Assembly: GCF_000702545.1 (NCBI RefSeq) | Contig: NZ_JNIO01000008.1 | Coordinates: forward strand, 1,240,001 to 1,304,000 | Length of the DNA stretch: 64,000 bases | Origin: Selenomonas sp. AB3002 | Lineage (GTDB): Bacteria > Bacillota > Negativicutes > Selenomonadales > Selenomonadaceae | Reading direction: 5' to 3' | Shown here: piece after piece, positions 53,544-62,719 of the stretch | How positions within the stretch are numbered: position 1 is the stretch's first letter | Layout: each line of letters opens with the position of its first letter | The notes under the pieces: generated by a model | Told to the model about the DNA's origin: nothing | Seen by the model: the letters and a program-made list of their open reading frames with translations, nothing else | The model's database searches: none | Program-made: the position numbers and the translations under genes

Positions 53544-54956
53544 TTGGCAACCATCGCTATGGCAGCTGCGCTCATAGGGCTTATGCTCTGCGCTTACCGC
53601 GGCTGCTCCATCATCCTGGTCGCACCCTTCTTTGCGGTTGTGGCCGCCCTGGGCAGCCAGCACTATGGCCTGCCCATTTTCAGTGAGCTTTACATGACCA
53701 AACTGGCCGAATATGTAAAGACCTATTATCCCATCTTCCTTTTCGGCGCCGTCTTCGCCAAACTCATGGAGAAAGGCGGTCTGGCCTCTGCCGTGGCGGC
53801 CAAGATTGTCAGCACCCTGGGAGAGGAGCGGGCCATCCTGGCTGTTATCCTGGGCTGCGGCGCCCTGACCTACGGCGGCCTGTCCGTCTTCGTGGTAGCC
53901 TTCGTCATGTACCCCTTCGGGGCCGTGATCTTCCGTCAGGCTGACATTCCCAAAAGGCTCCTGCCCGCCACTCTGTGGATAGGCATCTTTTCCTTTGCCA
54001 TGGTTGCCATGCCGGGCACCCCCCAGATTCAGAACATCATCCCCGCTGCCTACTTCGAGACTTCTTCCTGGTCAGGCATCGGCATCGGCCTCTTCGCCAC
54101 CATCATCTTCATGGTCATGGGCTGGGGCTGGCTCACCTACCGCATGAAGAAGCTCAAAAACGAAGGCGAAGGCTACGGTGCCCACGCCGACCGTCAGAGC
54201 GGCCAGGGCAAGGCAACTGTCAGCTGGCAGCTGGCCATGGTGCCCCTCCTGCTGGTAGTCATCATCAACGTGATTCTCTCCAATCCCTTCGCCTGGGACT
54301 GGGGTTTCCACTGGGCTGAGGATATGCTGGAGTCCCTCTCCGGCATGAAGCTCACTCTCATTGCCTCCCATATCGGCAAGGTATCTGCCATCTGGTCCAT
54401 TTCCATCGCCCTGATTGTCAGCAGCGTCGCCGCTGGCTGGATTGGCAGGAAAAGGCTCAAAGCCACTGACGGCTTTTTGAATCCCATCAACTTCGCCGCT
54501 TTGTCCTCTGGCACTGCGGCCCTGAACGTGGCCTCCGGCTTTGCCTTTGGCTGCGTGCTGGTGGCCATGCCGGGCTTCAGCCCCATCAAGGATGCCCTCC
54601 TGGGGCTTTCCGCCTCCAGCGGCCCGCTGCTTTCCGCAGTCCTTGCCACCAACATCATGTGCGGCATCACCGGCTCTGCTTCCGGCGGTCTCACCATCGC
54701 CCTCTCAGCCTTTGGCGAGCAGTGGGCACAGGCAGCCATCGCCCAGGGCATTCCCCTGGAGGTCATGCACCGCATCGTGGCCATCGCTTCCGTGGGCATC
54801 GACCCGGTGCCCCACTGCGGCGCGCTGGTGACCCTGCTGGCTATCTGCGGTCTCACCCACAAGCAGTCCTACTTCGACATCGTGGTGCTGCTCTTCATGA
54901 AGTTTACCGTGCCCTTCCTGTGCATCGCCTTCTACATGCTGACGGGCATCGTCTGA
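53544..54956 (+). CDS. GntP-family permease
   Basis: 470 residues; TTG start after AGGAGGAG. About twelve TM helices. FAKLMEKGGLASAVAAKIVSTLG, GCGALTYGGLSVFVVAFVMYP and ITGSASGGLTIALSAFGEQW are typical of the gluconate/hydroxy-acid:H+ symporter family. Followed after 63 bp by the SHMT-like gene, so it may import that protein's substrate. Confidence 0.88.
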   Translation: MATIAMAAALIGLMLCAYRGCSIILVAPFFAVVAALGSQHYGLPIFSELYMTKLAEYVKTYYPIFLFGAVFAKLMEKGGLASAVAAKIVSTLGEERAILAVILGCGALTYGGLSVFVVAFVMYPFGAVIFRQADIPKRLLPATLWIGIFSFAMVAMPGTPQIQNIIPAAYFETSSWSGIGIGLFATIIFMVMGWGWLTYRMKKLKNEGEGYGAHADRQSGQGKATVSWQLAMVPLLLVVIINVILSNPFAWDWGFHWAEDMLESLSGMKLTLIASHIGKVSAIWSISIALIVSSVAAGWIGRKRLKATDGFLNPINFAALSSGTAALNVASGFAFGCVLVAMPGFSPIKDALLGLSASSGPLLSAVLATNIMCGITGSASGGLTIALSAFGEQWAQAAIAQGIPLEVMHRIVAIASVGIDPVPHCGALVTLLAICGLTHKQSYFDIVVLLFMKFTVPFLCIAFYMLTGIV

Positions 54957-55019
54957 TAAGGCATGGCAATACAATAGATATATGTATGAGCAAATATTTC
55001 CCAGAAAGGATCTGATCCT

Positions 55020-56300
55020 ATGGATAATGAGACTCTGCTCCGCCGTATGGAGGCCTTCGACCCGGAGCTTTCTGACCTCTTGCTCTCCGCTCTGGACAGG
55101 CAGTGCTCCACCCTGTCCCTGATACCTACCGCCAATGCGGTCTCTCCCTTCTCAGCCTATCTGAAGGGCAGCGTGCTGGGCAATGACTTCATGGACCATC
55201 ACGCCATTGAGCGCCGCAGCCGCCTGGAGCAGATGGCCTGCCGCCGGGTGAAGGAACTCTTCCACAGCGGCCACGCCATCGTCCGCACGGGCAACCCCGT
55301 GGCGGCATCCCGTGTAGTTTTCTACGCCCTGGCCCAGCCGGACAGCACCATCCTCTCTTTCAATCTGCGCAAGCAGGAGCACTGCACCGGCGACTGGATG
55401 ACCTATAACTTCGTGAAATTCAGCCTGGAGCCGGACACCCTCACCATAGATTTTGACAAGGTACGGGAGCTGGCCCTGAACCACCGTCCCCGCATCATCA
55501 TCTACTCCCCGGTGAACTACCCCCAGAATACAGACTACGAAAAGTTCCGCCAGATCGCCGATGAGGCAGGCGCCTATCTCTGGGTGGACATCGGGCAGAA
55601 TGCAGGCTTGGTGGCCACAGGCTTCGTGCCCTCCCCGGTCCCCTATGCAGATGTGGTGACCTTCGGTGCCAGCGACGCCCTCCACGGCCCCCAGAACGGC
55701 ATCATCCTCACCACGGAAAAGCTGGCTCCCTGGCTTGATCAGGCGGTCATCGACACGGGCCATGTGTCTTTGAAGAAAAACGTGCTGGCAGCTTTGGCCA
55801 TCACCTTCAAGGAAGCTGCCACTGACGAATTCATCGCCTACTGCCAGCAGACTATCAAGAACGCCCAGGCTTTGGAAATGGGCCTCAGGGAAGCAGGCGT
55901 GAACACCCTCTGCGGACCCACCGCCAACCATCTGGTATTGGCCCAGCTCAGGGAGGGCATCGACGGCAGCAAGCTCACGGATAATCTGGTTGCAGCGGGC
56001 CTTATGGTGAAGCCCGAGCAGCTCCTCACCTCCAGTGACCTCAGCTTCTCTGTGCTGCGCCTCTCCAGCCTTGACCCCACCACCCGCTCCCTGAAGGAAA
56101 AGGATATGTTAAAGGTAGGCACCGCCCTGGGCAACTTCATCAACTCCGGCCAGAAGGGCAATGATATCTCCGAAATGTCCAAGATAGTCAAGAAAATCAT
56201 TGACGGACGCCCTCTCTTTTCAGAAGAATGGCTCCCGGATGCAGAAGCAGACGACAGCCAGCCGGATATGATGGAAAAGATGATTTACTGGAACATCTGA
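55020..56300 (+). CDS. Serine hydroxymethyltransferase-like protein lacking the PLP lysine
   Basis: 426 residues, SHMT fold throughout: LIPTANAVSPFSAYLKGSVL, a DIGQNAGLVATG match to SHMT DMAHIAGL, VTFGASDALHGPQNG where SHMT has TTTTHKTLRGPRGG, and VLRLSSLDPTTRSLKEKDM with the carboxylate-binding Arg retained. Key catalytic residues are altered: PLP Lys to Asp, stacking His to Gln, and the N-terminal Glu of ASEN to Thr. Probably not a classical SHMT; a pseudoenzyme or altered chemistry. Cotranscribed with the GntP-type permease and followed by a strong terminator. Confidence 0.85.
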   Translation: MDNETLLRRMEAFDPELSDLLLSALDRQCSTLSLIPTANAVSPFSAYLKGSVLGNDFMDHHAIERRSRLEQMACRRVKELFHSGHAIVRTGNPVAASRVVFYALAQPDSTILSFNLRKQEHCTGDWMTYNFVKFSLEPDTLTIDFDKVRELALNHRPRIIIYSPVNYPQNTDYEKFRQIADEAGAYLWVDIGQNAGLVATGFVPSPVPYADVVTFGASDALHGPQNGIILTTEKLAPWLDQAVIDTGHVSLKKNVLAALAITFKEAATDEFIAYCQQTIKNAQALEMGLREAGVNTLCGPTANHLVLAQLREGIDGSKLTDNLVAAGLMVKPEQLLTSSDLSFSVLRLSSLDPTTRSLKEKDMLKVGTALGNFINSGQKGNDISEMSKIVKKIIDGRPLFSEEWLPDAEADDSQPDMMEKMIYWNI

Positions 56301-56310
56301 TATGGCATTA

Positions 56311-56353
56311 AAGCGCCTCTCTGTGATGCAAAAATCACAGAGAGGCGCTTTTT
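56311..56353 (+). terminator. Terminator of the permease/SHMT-like operon
   Basis: AAGCGCCTCTCTGTGAT/ATCACAGAGAGGCGCTT stem with a short loop and TTTTT tail. Confidence 0.9.
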
Positions 56354-56390
56354 CGTCCCCCGGCTCACAAAGATTCAGGAGTGCTTTTCA

Positions 56391-56468
56391 TCAATCCGCA
56401 TCCACCAGTGCTGTCCTGTCCGGATATTCTGCAGTGATATCGCGAAGCCGCGCCAGATATCTTTTCAT
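56391..56468 (-). pseudogene. Truncated copy of the NRPS gene start
   Basis: ATG 56468 with a good SD (GGAGAG) encodes 25 residues (MKRYLARLRDITAEYPDR...) matching the first 25 of the upstream NRPS (MKRYLDRLHEIMEKYPDR...), then TGA. It lies just after the NRPS stop, so it is the relic of a second, tandem adenylation gene. Confidence 0.7.
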
Positions 56469-56494
56469 AGACACTCTCCTCATAAAGTATTCGC

Positions 56495-59398
56495 TCACTT
56501 CCCATCGCTGAGATAATCAACAGCCTCAAGATAATTCTCCACAAACATCTCTACTTTATCAGCAGAAAAATGATGAGGGGAGTAAATGACACTGAGATGC
56601 AGCCTGTCATCCTCCGCCTGATCCACCACAGAAACCACAAAAAAATGCCACGGCTGCTCAAACTCAGGGATATACGGCAGTTGCTGCTCAATATATTTGC
56701 CCATTTTTCCAAGGCCGAACATATCCTTTTGATAGAGGAACAACACACTTTCACTCATAGATGGCACATCCAGGGGGAAATAACTGTAAGGAGCGTGAGC
56801 GACGCCAAACTCCATCTGTGCCTTCGTCTGGGCCAAGAGCTCTTCCGGGGTGTTCCCTTCCCCTATAGCCAGGCCAACGGGCACATTAAAGGCAAAGCCT
56901 CCCGCAGAATTCATTTTTAAGGATTCATCCCGGCCATTGCTGGTCACATACACCAAAGAATGATTGGTTCCATTGCTTTTAGCCATAGCCAAGGCTGCCG
57001 CCGTCGTGTAGAAGGCATTGGTTCTGTCCAGCTTCCTGGGAAAGGCATTGGTCTTTCTGTATAAAACCGCCTTTTGATACCTTCCCTCCCAATCGGGATG
57101 CATTTTGCACTCCGACGCAGCCAGCTGCAGTTTTTGCCGGTAAAGTTCCTCATAATATCTTCCTGCTTCCCGATAAACCTCACTTGCCGCAGCCAGTTCC
57201 ATTTGCCTGAGAAGATAATAATAATAGTCAGGCGCAGGCTCAAAAGATGGATTTTCATAGCATTCAAACAGATTGTCGCGCAAAAGGGCCATCCCTGTGC
57301 CATCAAGAAAAGCATGATGAAGCTGCAGGAACAAATAAGAAGTTTCCTTCGTACGCAGGATTTTTCCCCGGTAGCCGCCCTGGGCAAAAATATCCATTTT
57401 TTCCAGGGGCGCCTGCTGCAGCCTGTCTATCTCCGCCTCCGTTACCTCCCGGATTTCTGTGGGCACCGGCAGGCTTTCATCATACACCTGCCTGATAACT
57501 CCATCTTCCCCTCTTGCCAAACGGGTGGAAAAGATGGGATAGTGCCGCAGCACCTTGTCAAGGGCCTCCCTGAGTCTTTCCGGGTCAACGGAAGGCTTCA
57601 TCTTGTAGAAGCGAACAATCCAGCCCATATTTTGCTCGGCATGTGCCAAAGTCAGTTCCACCCATATTTTCTGCATGGACAGGAGTTCCCTCAGTTCCTG
57701 CCTGGCCTGGAGTTCCTGCAACTGCCAGGCAGCATCCCCCGGCATCTGACGATTGGCGCAGATTGCAGCCAGCCGCCTCGGTGTCCTCGCATCGTACAAC
57801 TCTCCTGCCGTGAAAGAAAAGCCACGGCTGCCTGCCAGAGCAATCAGGCGGATGGAACGCAGGGAATCTCCCCCCAGCCGGAAAAAATCGCTCGCTGCGC
57901 TGAATTTTTCCAGGTCCAGGATCTCTGCCATCATCTCACAGATGGCCCGCTCTGCTTCATTTGCGGGAGCCACGTACTCGCCTGCCATATCTTTCAGCTC
58001 CGGCGCAGGAAGAAGGCGGCGAAGGATCTTTCCCCTGTCACTCAGCGGCATTTCCTCCAGCGGAATGTAATAGGTGGGAAGCATATAGCGGGGCAACATA
58101 TCCGCCAGCGCCCCCAGGTCCACCTTCAATTCCTTCCCTGCCAGCAGGTTCCGCTCTGCCGCCTCTCCCCGCAGATAATACAGGCAGATAAAGGAACGCC
58201 CCTCCAACTCAAACCCTTTGGCTACCACAGTCTCCAGCCCCGTAATTTTTTTTACTGCACTCTCGATTTCCACCGGCTCCACGCGGTTGCCGTTGATTTT
58301 GAACATATCGTCCTTGCGGCCCACGATATAATACATGCCGTTCTCATCTCTTCTGCCGAGATCTCCCGTATGGAAGACCCCGTCCACAAAAGCCGCCTTT
58401 GTTTTCTCCGGCAGATTCAGATAGCCCCTGACGTATTCATTTTTAAAACAAATCTCGCCAGTCCCGGCTCCCTCCACTCTGTTTCCCTGCTCATCCTCCA
58501 GATGCAGGTCAATTTCTGCCAGTACAGGCTTCCCCATGGGCGCTATTTCATAGGCCTTGTCCAGAAAAGTCTCCAGTATCGTGAAGCCTGCTTCCGTCAT
58601 CCCGTATAGATTGCGGATGGCCGGCTTTCCTCCGGGATAATAAAGCCCATTTGCCGGCTCCCCTGCCGTGAGGATTTCTTCCAGATAGGGACTCGGTTCC
58701 TTGTACAGCCGTACATAAGAAGGTGACAGAAAGATTCCCTGTATCCGATTTTCATGCATATACCGGGAAAAGCTGGCAATATTCCTTACGATATCCCCTG
58801 GCAGGATGTACATGGTAAAAGCCTGCAGGGTATAGTGCATCACAAACTGGCAAGTCGCCATGAAATAAAAGGGAGAGATGATCCCCTGCCTGAACTCCCG
58901 CCAGTCCGTTCTATCCTCTATGAGGGAAGCCTGCTGTTCTATATTGCCATATTCATGGATGGAGCCTTTCGGATTTCCAGTGGAACCTGAGGTATAGATG
59001 ATATAGGCTTTGTCATGAAGCTCTGCCTCCTCATGCCCCTCCCTGTATTCCTCTGTTGCCAGTATCTTCCGATACAGGGCTTCATCCAGGACAATGGTGC
59101 AGGAAGCGTCTTTTTTTATGTAGTCAACCCGCTCCTGCGGGTAATCCTCCTCCAGGGGAATGAACGCTGCTCCGGCCTTCAATACGCCTAGAATGCAGGA
59201 GACGCTCCCTATGCCCCGTTTGGGGCAGACCAGGATGTGGTCTTCCCGCTTCACCCCCTGCTTCTTCAAGTAATTGAAAATTTTCCCCGTCTCAATTTCC
59301 ACCCCACGATAAGTCAGGCTTTTTTCCGCCTCGACCAAGGCCGGCCTGTCTGGATATTTCTCCATGATCTCGTGAAGGCGATCCAGATATCTTTTCAT
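56495..59398 (-). CDS. Single-module NRPS: adenylation - carrier - condensation-like
   Basis: 967 residues from ATG 59398 (GGGAGG seven bases upstream). Adenylation domain to about 480: YIIYTSGSTGNPKG, NLYGMTEAG, FHTGDLGRRDENG, GRKDDMFKINGNRVEP, and Lys in SDRGKILRR. Carrier domain at about 500-570 with FRLGGDSLRS (phosphopantetheine Ser about 513). Condensation-like domain to the end with HHAFLDG (HHxxxDG, about 695). No thioesterase. The A-T-C order with a terminal C domain suggests it joins its amino acid to an acceptor supplied in trans. Product unknown; no further biosynthetic genes adjacent. Confidence 0.9.
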   Translation of the reverse strand: MKRYLDRLHEIMEKYPDRPALVEAEKSLTYRGVEIETGKIFNYLKKQGVKREDHILVCPKRGIGSVSCILGVLKAGAAFIPLEEDYPQERVDYIKKDASCTIVLDEALYRKILATEEYREGHEEAELHDKAYIIYTSGSTGNPKGSIHEYGNIEQQASLIEDRTDWREFRQGIISPFYFMATCQFVMHYTLQAFTMYILPGDIVRNIASFSRYMHENRIQGIFLSPSYVRLYKEPSPYLEEILTAGEPANGLYYPGGKPAIRNLYGMTEAGFTILETFLDKAYEIAPMGKPVLAEIDLHLEDEQGNRVEGAGTGEICFKNEYVRGYLNLPEKTKAAFVDGVFHTGDLGRRDENGMYYIVGRKDDMFKINGNRVEPVEIESAVKKITGLETVVAKGFELEGRSFICLYYLRGEAAERNLLAGKELKVDLGALADMLPRYMLPTYYIPLEEMPLSDRGKILRRLLPAPELKDMAGEYVAPANEAERAICEMMAEILDLEKFSAASDFFRLGGDSLRSIRLIALAGSRGFSFTAGELYDARTPRRLAAICANRQMPGDAAWQLQELQARQELRELLSMQKIWVELTLAHAEQNMGWIVRFYKMKPSVDPERLREALDKVLRHYPIFSTRLARGEDGVIRQVYDESLPVPTEIREVTEAEIDRLQQAPLEKMDIFAQGGYRGKILRTKETSYLFLQLHHAFLDGTGMALLRDNLFECYENPSFEPAPDYYYYLLRQMELAAASEVYREAGRYYEELYRQKLQLAASECKMHPDWEGRYQKAVLYRKTNAFPRKLDRTNAFYTTAAALAMAKSNGTNHSLVYVTSNGRDESLKMNSAGGFAFNVPVGLAIGEGNTPEELLAQTKAQMEFGVAHAPYSYFPLDVPSMSESVLFLYQKDMFGLGKMGKYIEQQLPYIPEFEQPWHFFVVSVVDQAEDDRLHLSVIYSPHHFSADKVEMFVENYLEAVDYLSDGK

Positions 59399-59467
59399 TG
59401 GCAAACCTCCCGTTTCGTTCACTGCTCACCGCCAAGATATCGTAAACGTCATAATGGTTGACAATCA

Positions 59468-59492
59468 GCCTTCCCCTCTGGGGAAGGCTTTT
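59468..59492. repeat. Short perfect hairpin upstream of the NRPS
   Basis: GCCTTCCCC-TCT-GGGGAAGGC followed on the plus strand by TTTTGTT. No plus-strand gene precedes it, so it may be a dispersed repeat hairpin or a leader element of the NRPS mRNA. Confidence 0.5.
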
Positions 59493-59567
59493 GTTGGCAT
59501 TTCCAAAGACGTTTACTACAAAATTAAGCGAAAATTCACTAACTAACACCCTCAAGGCCCTCAAGGC

Positions 59568-59602
59568 AAAAAAAGAGCCTGACTGCCTTGGCAGACAGAC
59601 TC
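59568..59602 (-). terminator. Terminator of the aro/tyrA operon
   Basis: GAGTCTGTCTGCC/GGCAGTCAGGCTC hairpin followed on the minus strand by TTTTTTT, just after the tyrA stop. Confidence 0.85.
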
Positions 59603-59624
59603 CCATATCCATGGATATTTTTTA

Positions 59625-60530
59625 TCAGTTTGGGTCTATCCGCTTCTCCACGGCCTGCTCCAGCAGGCTGTCGCGCCTTGCCTTGGAGGCGGCGAAATAA
59701 TCGTGAATGGCTGTGCGGTCATGGCTGTCTATCGCTGTGATGACCTCGCCTAAAATTGACTGCAGTTCCTTCAGATGGCGGTTGATGGCCTCCCCATTGG
59801 TCATGCAGATGTCTGCCCACATGTCCGCATTGGAGGAGGCTATGCGGGTAGTATCCGTGAAGCCGCCGCCGATGAGCTTGATGCAGGACTCCAAGTCGTC
59901 CCCGCTGCGGTTCAAAAGTGTCACCAGGGCTGCTGCCGTCACATGGGGCACATGGCTGATGACGGAGGCGCAGCGGTCATGCTTTCTGATGTCAAGGGTG
60001 GTGAAATTTGCCCCCGTGTGCCTGAGCACTGCCATGAGCTTTTCATGGGCTTCCTCTGGCGCCCCCGTATCCTCCACAATCACATAAGCCTTGCCGCGGA
60101 AGAGGTCGGCCTTGGCAGCGGTGACACCGCTTTTTTCCCGCCCCGTCATGGGATGGCCTGCAATGTAGTAGATATTCTCTGGCAAAATACCCTGCAGCTG
60201 CTGCCAGATATACTGCTTGGTACTGCCGGCATCAGTGATGATGGTGCCAGGCTTCAGATAGGGCAGGAGCTTTTTCACCATGGGCACGATCTGCAGCACC
60301 GGAGGGCTCAGAAAGACAATATCAGCTTCTGAGACTACCTTTTCTATATCGCCGTCTGCAAAATCCACGGCCCCCAGTTCCACTGCCTTTACCATAGAGG
60401 CCTGGGTGCGGCAAAGGCCTGTGATATAAATGCCCTCTCCCATTGCCTTTTTCAGGCAGAGGCCCAGGGAGCCGCCAATGAGGCCCACGCCAATAATGGC
60501 CAGGCGTACAGGCTCCCCTGCCGGCTTCAT
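59625..60530 (-). CDS. tyrA: Prephenate dehydrogenase
   Basis: 301 residues, ATGA overlap with aroF. N-terminal Rossmann [16 protein letters not shown], then GAGSTK-type TDAGSTKQ, catalytic-region [10 protein letters not shown] (His), [19 protein letters not shown], and a helical dimerisation domain. NAD-dependent oxidative decarboxylation of prephenate in tyrosine synthesis. No C-terminal ACT domain, so feedback control is probably elsewhere. Confidence 0.93.
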   Translation of the reverse strand: MKPAGEPVRLAIIGVGLIGGSLGLCLKKAMGEGIYITGLCRTQASMVKAVELGAVDFADGDIEKVVSEADIVFLSPPVLQIVPMVKKLLPYLKPGTIITDAGSTKQYIWQQLQGILPENIYYIAGHPMTGREKSGVTAAKADLFRGKAYVIVEDTGAPEEAHEKLMAVLRHTGANFTTLDIRKHDRCASVISHVPHVTAAALVTLLNRSGDDLESCIKLIGGGFTDTTRIASSNADMWADICMTNGEAINRHLKELQSILGEVITAIDSHDRTAIHDYFAASKARRDSLLEQAVEKRIDPN

Positions 60531-61540
60531 ACAGTTCTCCCCATGACAGCAGCGATCCTCTCCAAATCGGACATGAGGACATTGAACTTCTTGGGCGTGA
60601 GGCTCTGGTCACCATCGGACAGGGCAATCTCCGGATGGGGATGCACTTCGATGATGAGTCCGTCTGCCCCGGCAGCCACAGCGGCCCTGGCCATGGGCTG
60701 CACCATCTGCCAGCGGCCCGTGCCATGGCTGGGATCAACGATAATGGGCAGGTGAGAAAGTTCCTTCACTGCCGCCACGGCGCTGAGATCAAGAGTATTG
60801 CGGGTGTAAGTCTCATAGGTGCGGATACCGCGCTCGCAGAGGATGATGTTCTCATTTCCGCCTGCGGCGATGTACTCGGCGGCATTCAGCCACTCGCTGA
60901 TGGTGGCGGAAAGGCCGCGCTTCAGCATCACAGGCTTCTTGGCCCTGCCCAGAGCCTTCAGCAGCTGGAAGTTCTGCATATTGCGGGCCCCCACCTGATA
61001 GAGGTCGGCATACTGCCCCACCAGCTCGATATCGTCCTTGTCCACGATTTCCGTGACAACTTTGAGGCCGTTCTCGTCAGCCACCTGACGCAGGAGCTTC
61101 AGGCCGTCCTCAGCCAGGCCCTGGAAGTCATAGGGGCTGGTGCGGGGCTTGAAAGCGCCGCCGCGCAGGAACTGGGCGCCGCCGGCCTTCACGGCCTGAG
61201 CCGCCTCACGCAGCTGCTCCAGGCTCTCCACAGAGCAGGGACCTGCCATGACCACCAGCTGCTCGCCACCTACCTTCACGCCGTCCACATCCACCACGGA
61301 GTTTTCCGGATGGAACTCACGGCTCACCAGCTTGTACTTCTCAGTGATGCGGACAGTCTTTTCCACACCGGGCAGCATATTCATCTCCAGGTTGCCTATG
61401 ATTTTCTTATCACCGATAACACCTACGATGGTGCGCTCTGCGCCTACGGAAAGATGGGCCTGCAGGCCCACAGACTTCAGCTTGTTTTCCACCTTGGCTA
61501 TATCTTCCTTGGTTGCACTGGGGCTCATTACGATAATCAT
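60527..61540 (-). CDS. aroF: 3-deoxy-7-phosphoheptulonate synthase (AroF, ferredoxin-like N-domain)
   Basis: 337 residues; ATG after GGAGG. An ACT/ferredoxin-like N-terminal regulatory domain (about 1-70) precedes the KDPS/DAHPS barrel: [61 protein letters not shown]. Condenses PEP and erythrose-4-phosphate, the first step of aromatic synthesis. Cotranscribed with tyrA. Confidence 0.95.
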   Translation of the reverse strand: MIIVMSPSATKEDIAKVENKLKSVGLQAHLSVGAERTIVGVIGDKKIIGNLEMNMLPGVEKTVRITEKYKLVSREFHPENSVVDVDGVKVGGEQLVVMAGPCSVESLEQLREAAQAVKAGGAQFLRGGAFKPRTSPYDFQGLAEDGLKLLRQVADENGLKVVTEIVDKDDIELVGQYADLYQVGARNMQNFQLLKALGRAKKPVMLKRGLSATISEWLNAAEYIAAGGNENIILCERGIRTYETYTRNTLDLSAVAAVKELSHLPIIVDPSHGTGRWQMVQPMARAAVAAGADGLIIEVHPHPEIALSDGDQSLTPKKFNVLMSDLERIAAVMGRTV

Positions 61541-61569
61541 CTAATTACCTCCTGCTCCTATATGATTTG

Positions 61570-62046
61570 TTATTGCGCTTTCGTGCCTGCCTCCCTCATG
61601 AGGGCGATTTCATCGCAGTTGGGGAACTTGGGGCAGTCTATGCACTCTTTCCACACCTTGTGGGGCAGTTCCTCCTTGGTGATGATCCTGAAGCCCAGCG
61701 TCTGGAAAAAACCGGGCTTATAGGTGAGGGTGAAATACTGCTCAATGCCCAGCTCATCACCTTCGGCCATCAGGCGGCGGACAATCTCCCCGCCGATGCC
61801 CCGGCGGATGTAGTCAGGGTCCACCGCCATGGTGCGCACCTCTGCCAGTTTCTCCCAGATGATGTGCAGGCCGCCGACACCAGCCAGACGCCCCCCATTT
61901 TTCTCATCGATGGCCACCACCATATCGCGGATGGTCTCATAGAGAGTATTGCGGGAGCGGGCCAGCATGACCCCTTCTTCCGCATACTTGTTCACCAGTT
62001 CATAGATGGCTTCTATATCGCCAAAAACAGCTTTCCTGTATTCCAT
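61570..62046 (-). CDS. GNAT N-acetyltransferase (ArgA-like)
   Basis: 158 residues. GNAT acetyl-CoA loop VDPDYIRRGIGGEIVRRL, with N-terminal RKAVFGDIEAIYELVNKYAEEGVML and the FFQTLGFRIITKEELPHKVWKECIDCPKFPNCDE tail (two Cys pairs) typical of short ArgA-like N-acetylglutamate synthases. Position in the aro operon is unusual for arginine synthesis. Confidence 0.82.
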   Translation of the reverse strand: MEYRKAVFGDIEAIYELVNKYAEEGVMLARSRNTLYETIRDMVVAIDEKNGGRLAGVGGLHIIWEKLAEVRTMAVDPDYIRRGIGGEIVRRLMAEGDELGIEQYFTLTYKPGFFQTLGFRIITKEELPHKVWKECIDCPKFPNCDEIALMREAGTKAQ

Positions 62047-62079
62047 ACAATCACTTCCCGGCCCGTCAAAGGGCCCTGT

Positions 62080-62718
62080 TTATTTTCCTGGCACTGCACT
62101 GGGGCACACCTCATGGAGGGGACAGTCAGTGCAAAGGGGATTCCTGGCCTTGCATAGTTTCCTGCCATGCCAGATCAGCCAGTGGTGGGCTGCAGACCAC
62201 TTCTCTTTGGGAATAGCCTTCTGCAAGCCCTTTTCCACTTCCAAAGGCGTGGTGCCAACAGCCAGCTTCAGCCTGTTGGCCACCCGGAAGACATGGGTAT
62301 CCACCGCAATGGCTGGATAATCAAAGGCCACGCTCATGACCACATTGGCCGTCTTCCTGCCCACCCCCGGCAGCTTCTGCAGGGCCTCGAAATCCTCGGG
62401 CACCTGCCCACCATAGTCCTGCAAGAGCATCTGGCAGGCCGCCATGATGTTTTTTGCCTTGTTGCGGAAAAGCCCGCAGTCCTTGATTTCCTGCTCCAGC
62501 GTCCCCAGTCCCAAGGCCAGGATTGCCTCAGGGGTGGGCGCCTTGGCAAAAAGCCTTTCCGTCACCACATTCACCCGCACATCTGTGCATTGGGCAGACA
62601 GGATGACGGCAATCAGGAGCTCGAAGGGATTGCGGAACTTCAGGGCAGGCTTCACGCCTTGATAAATTTCCTCCAAAATGGCAATCTGCTGCTCCCTGAC
62701 TGCCTTGGTCACCCGCAT
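62080..62718 (-). CDS. nth: Endonuclease III
   Basis: 212 residues from ATG 62718, 1 bp after the upstream stop. Helix-hairpin-helix LPGVGRKTANVV with catalytic Lys, VDTHVFRVANRL with catalytic Asp, and a C-terminal [4Fe-4S] motif C-x6-C-x2-C-x5-C (CKARNPLCTDCPLHEVC). Removes oxidised pyrimidines. Coupled to the UPF0210 gene. Confidence 0.96.
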   Translation of the reverse strand: MRVTKAVREQQIAILEEIYQGVKPALKFRNPFELLIAVILSAQCTDVRVNVVTERLFAKAPTPEAILALGLGTLEQEIKDCGLFRNKAKNIMAACQMLLQDYGGQVPEDFEALQKLPGVGRKTANVVMSVAFDYPAIAVDTHVFRVANRLKLAVGTTPLEVEKGLQKAIPKEKWSAAHHWLIWHGRKLCKARNPLCTDCPLHEVCPSAVPGK

Positions 62719-62719
62719 A

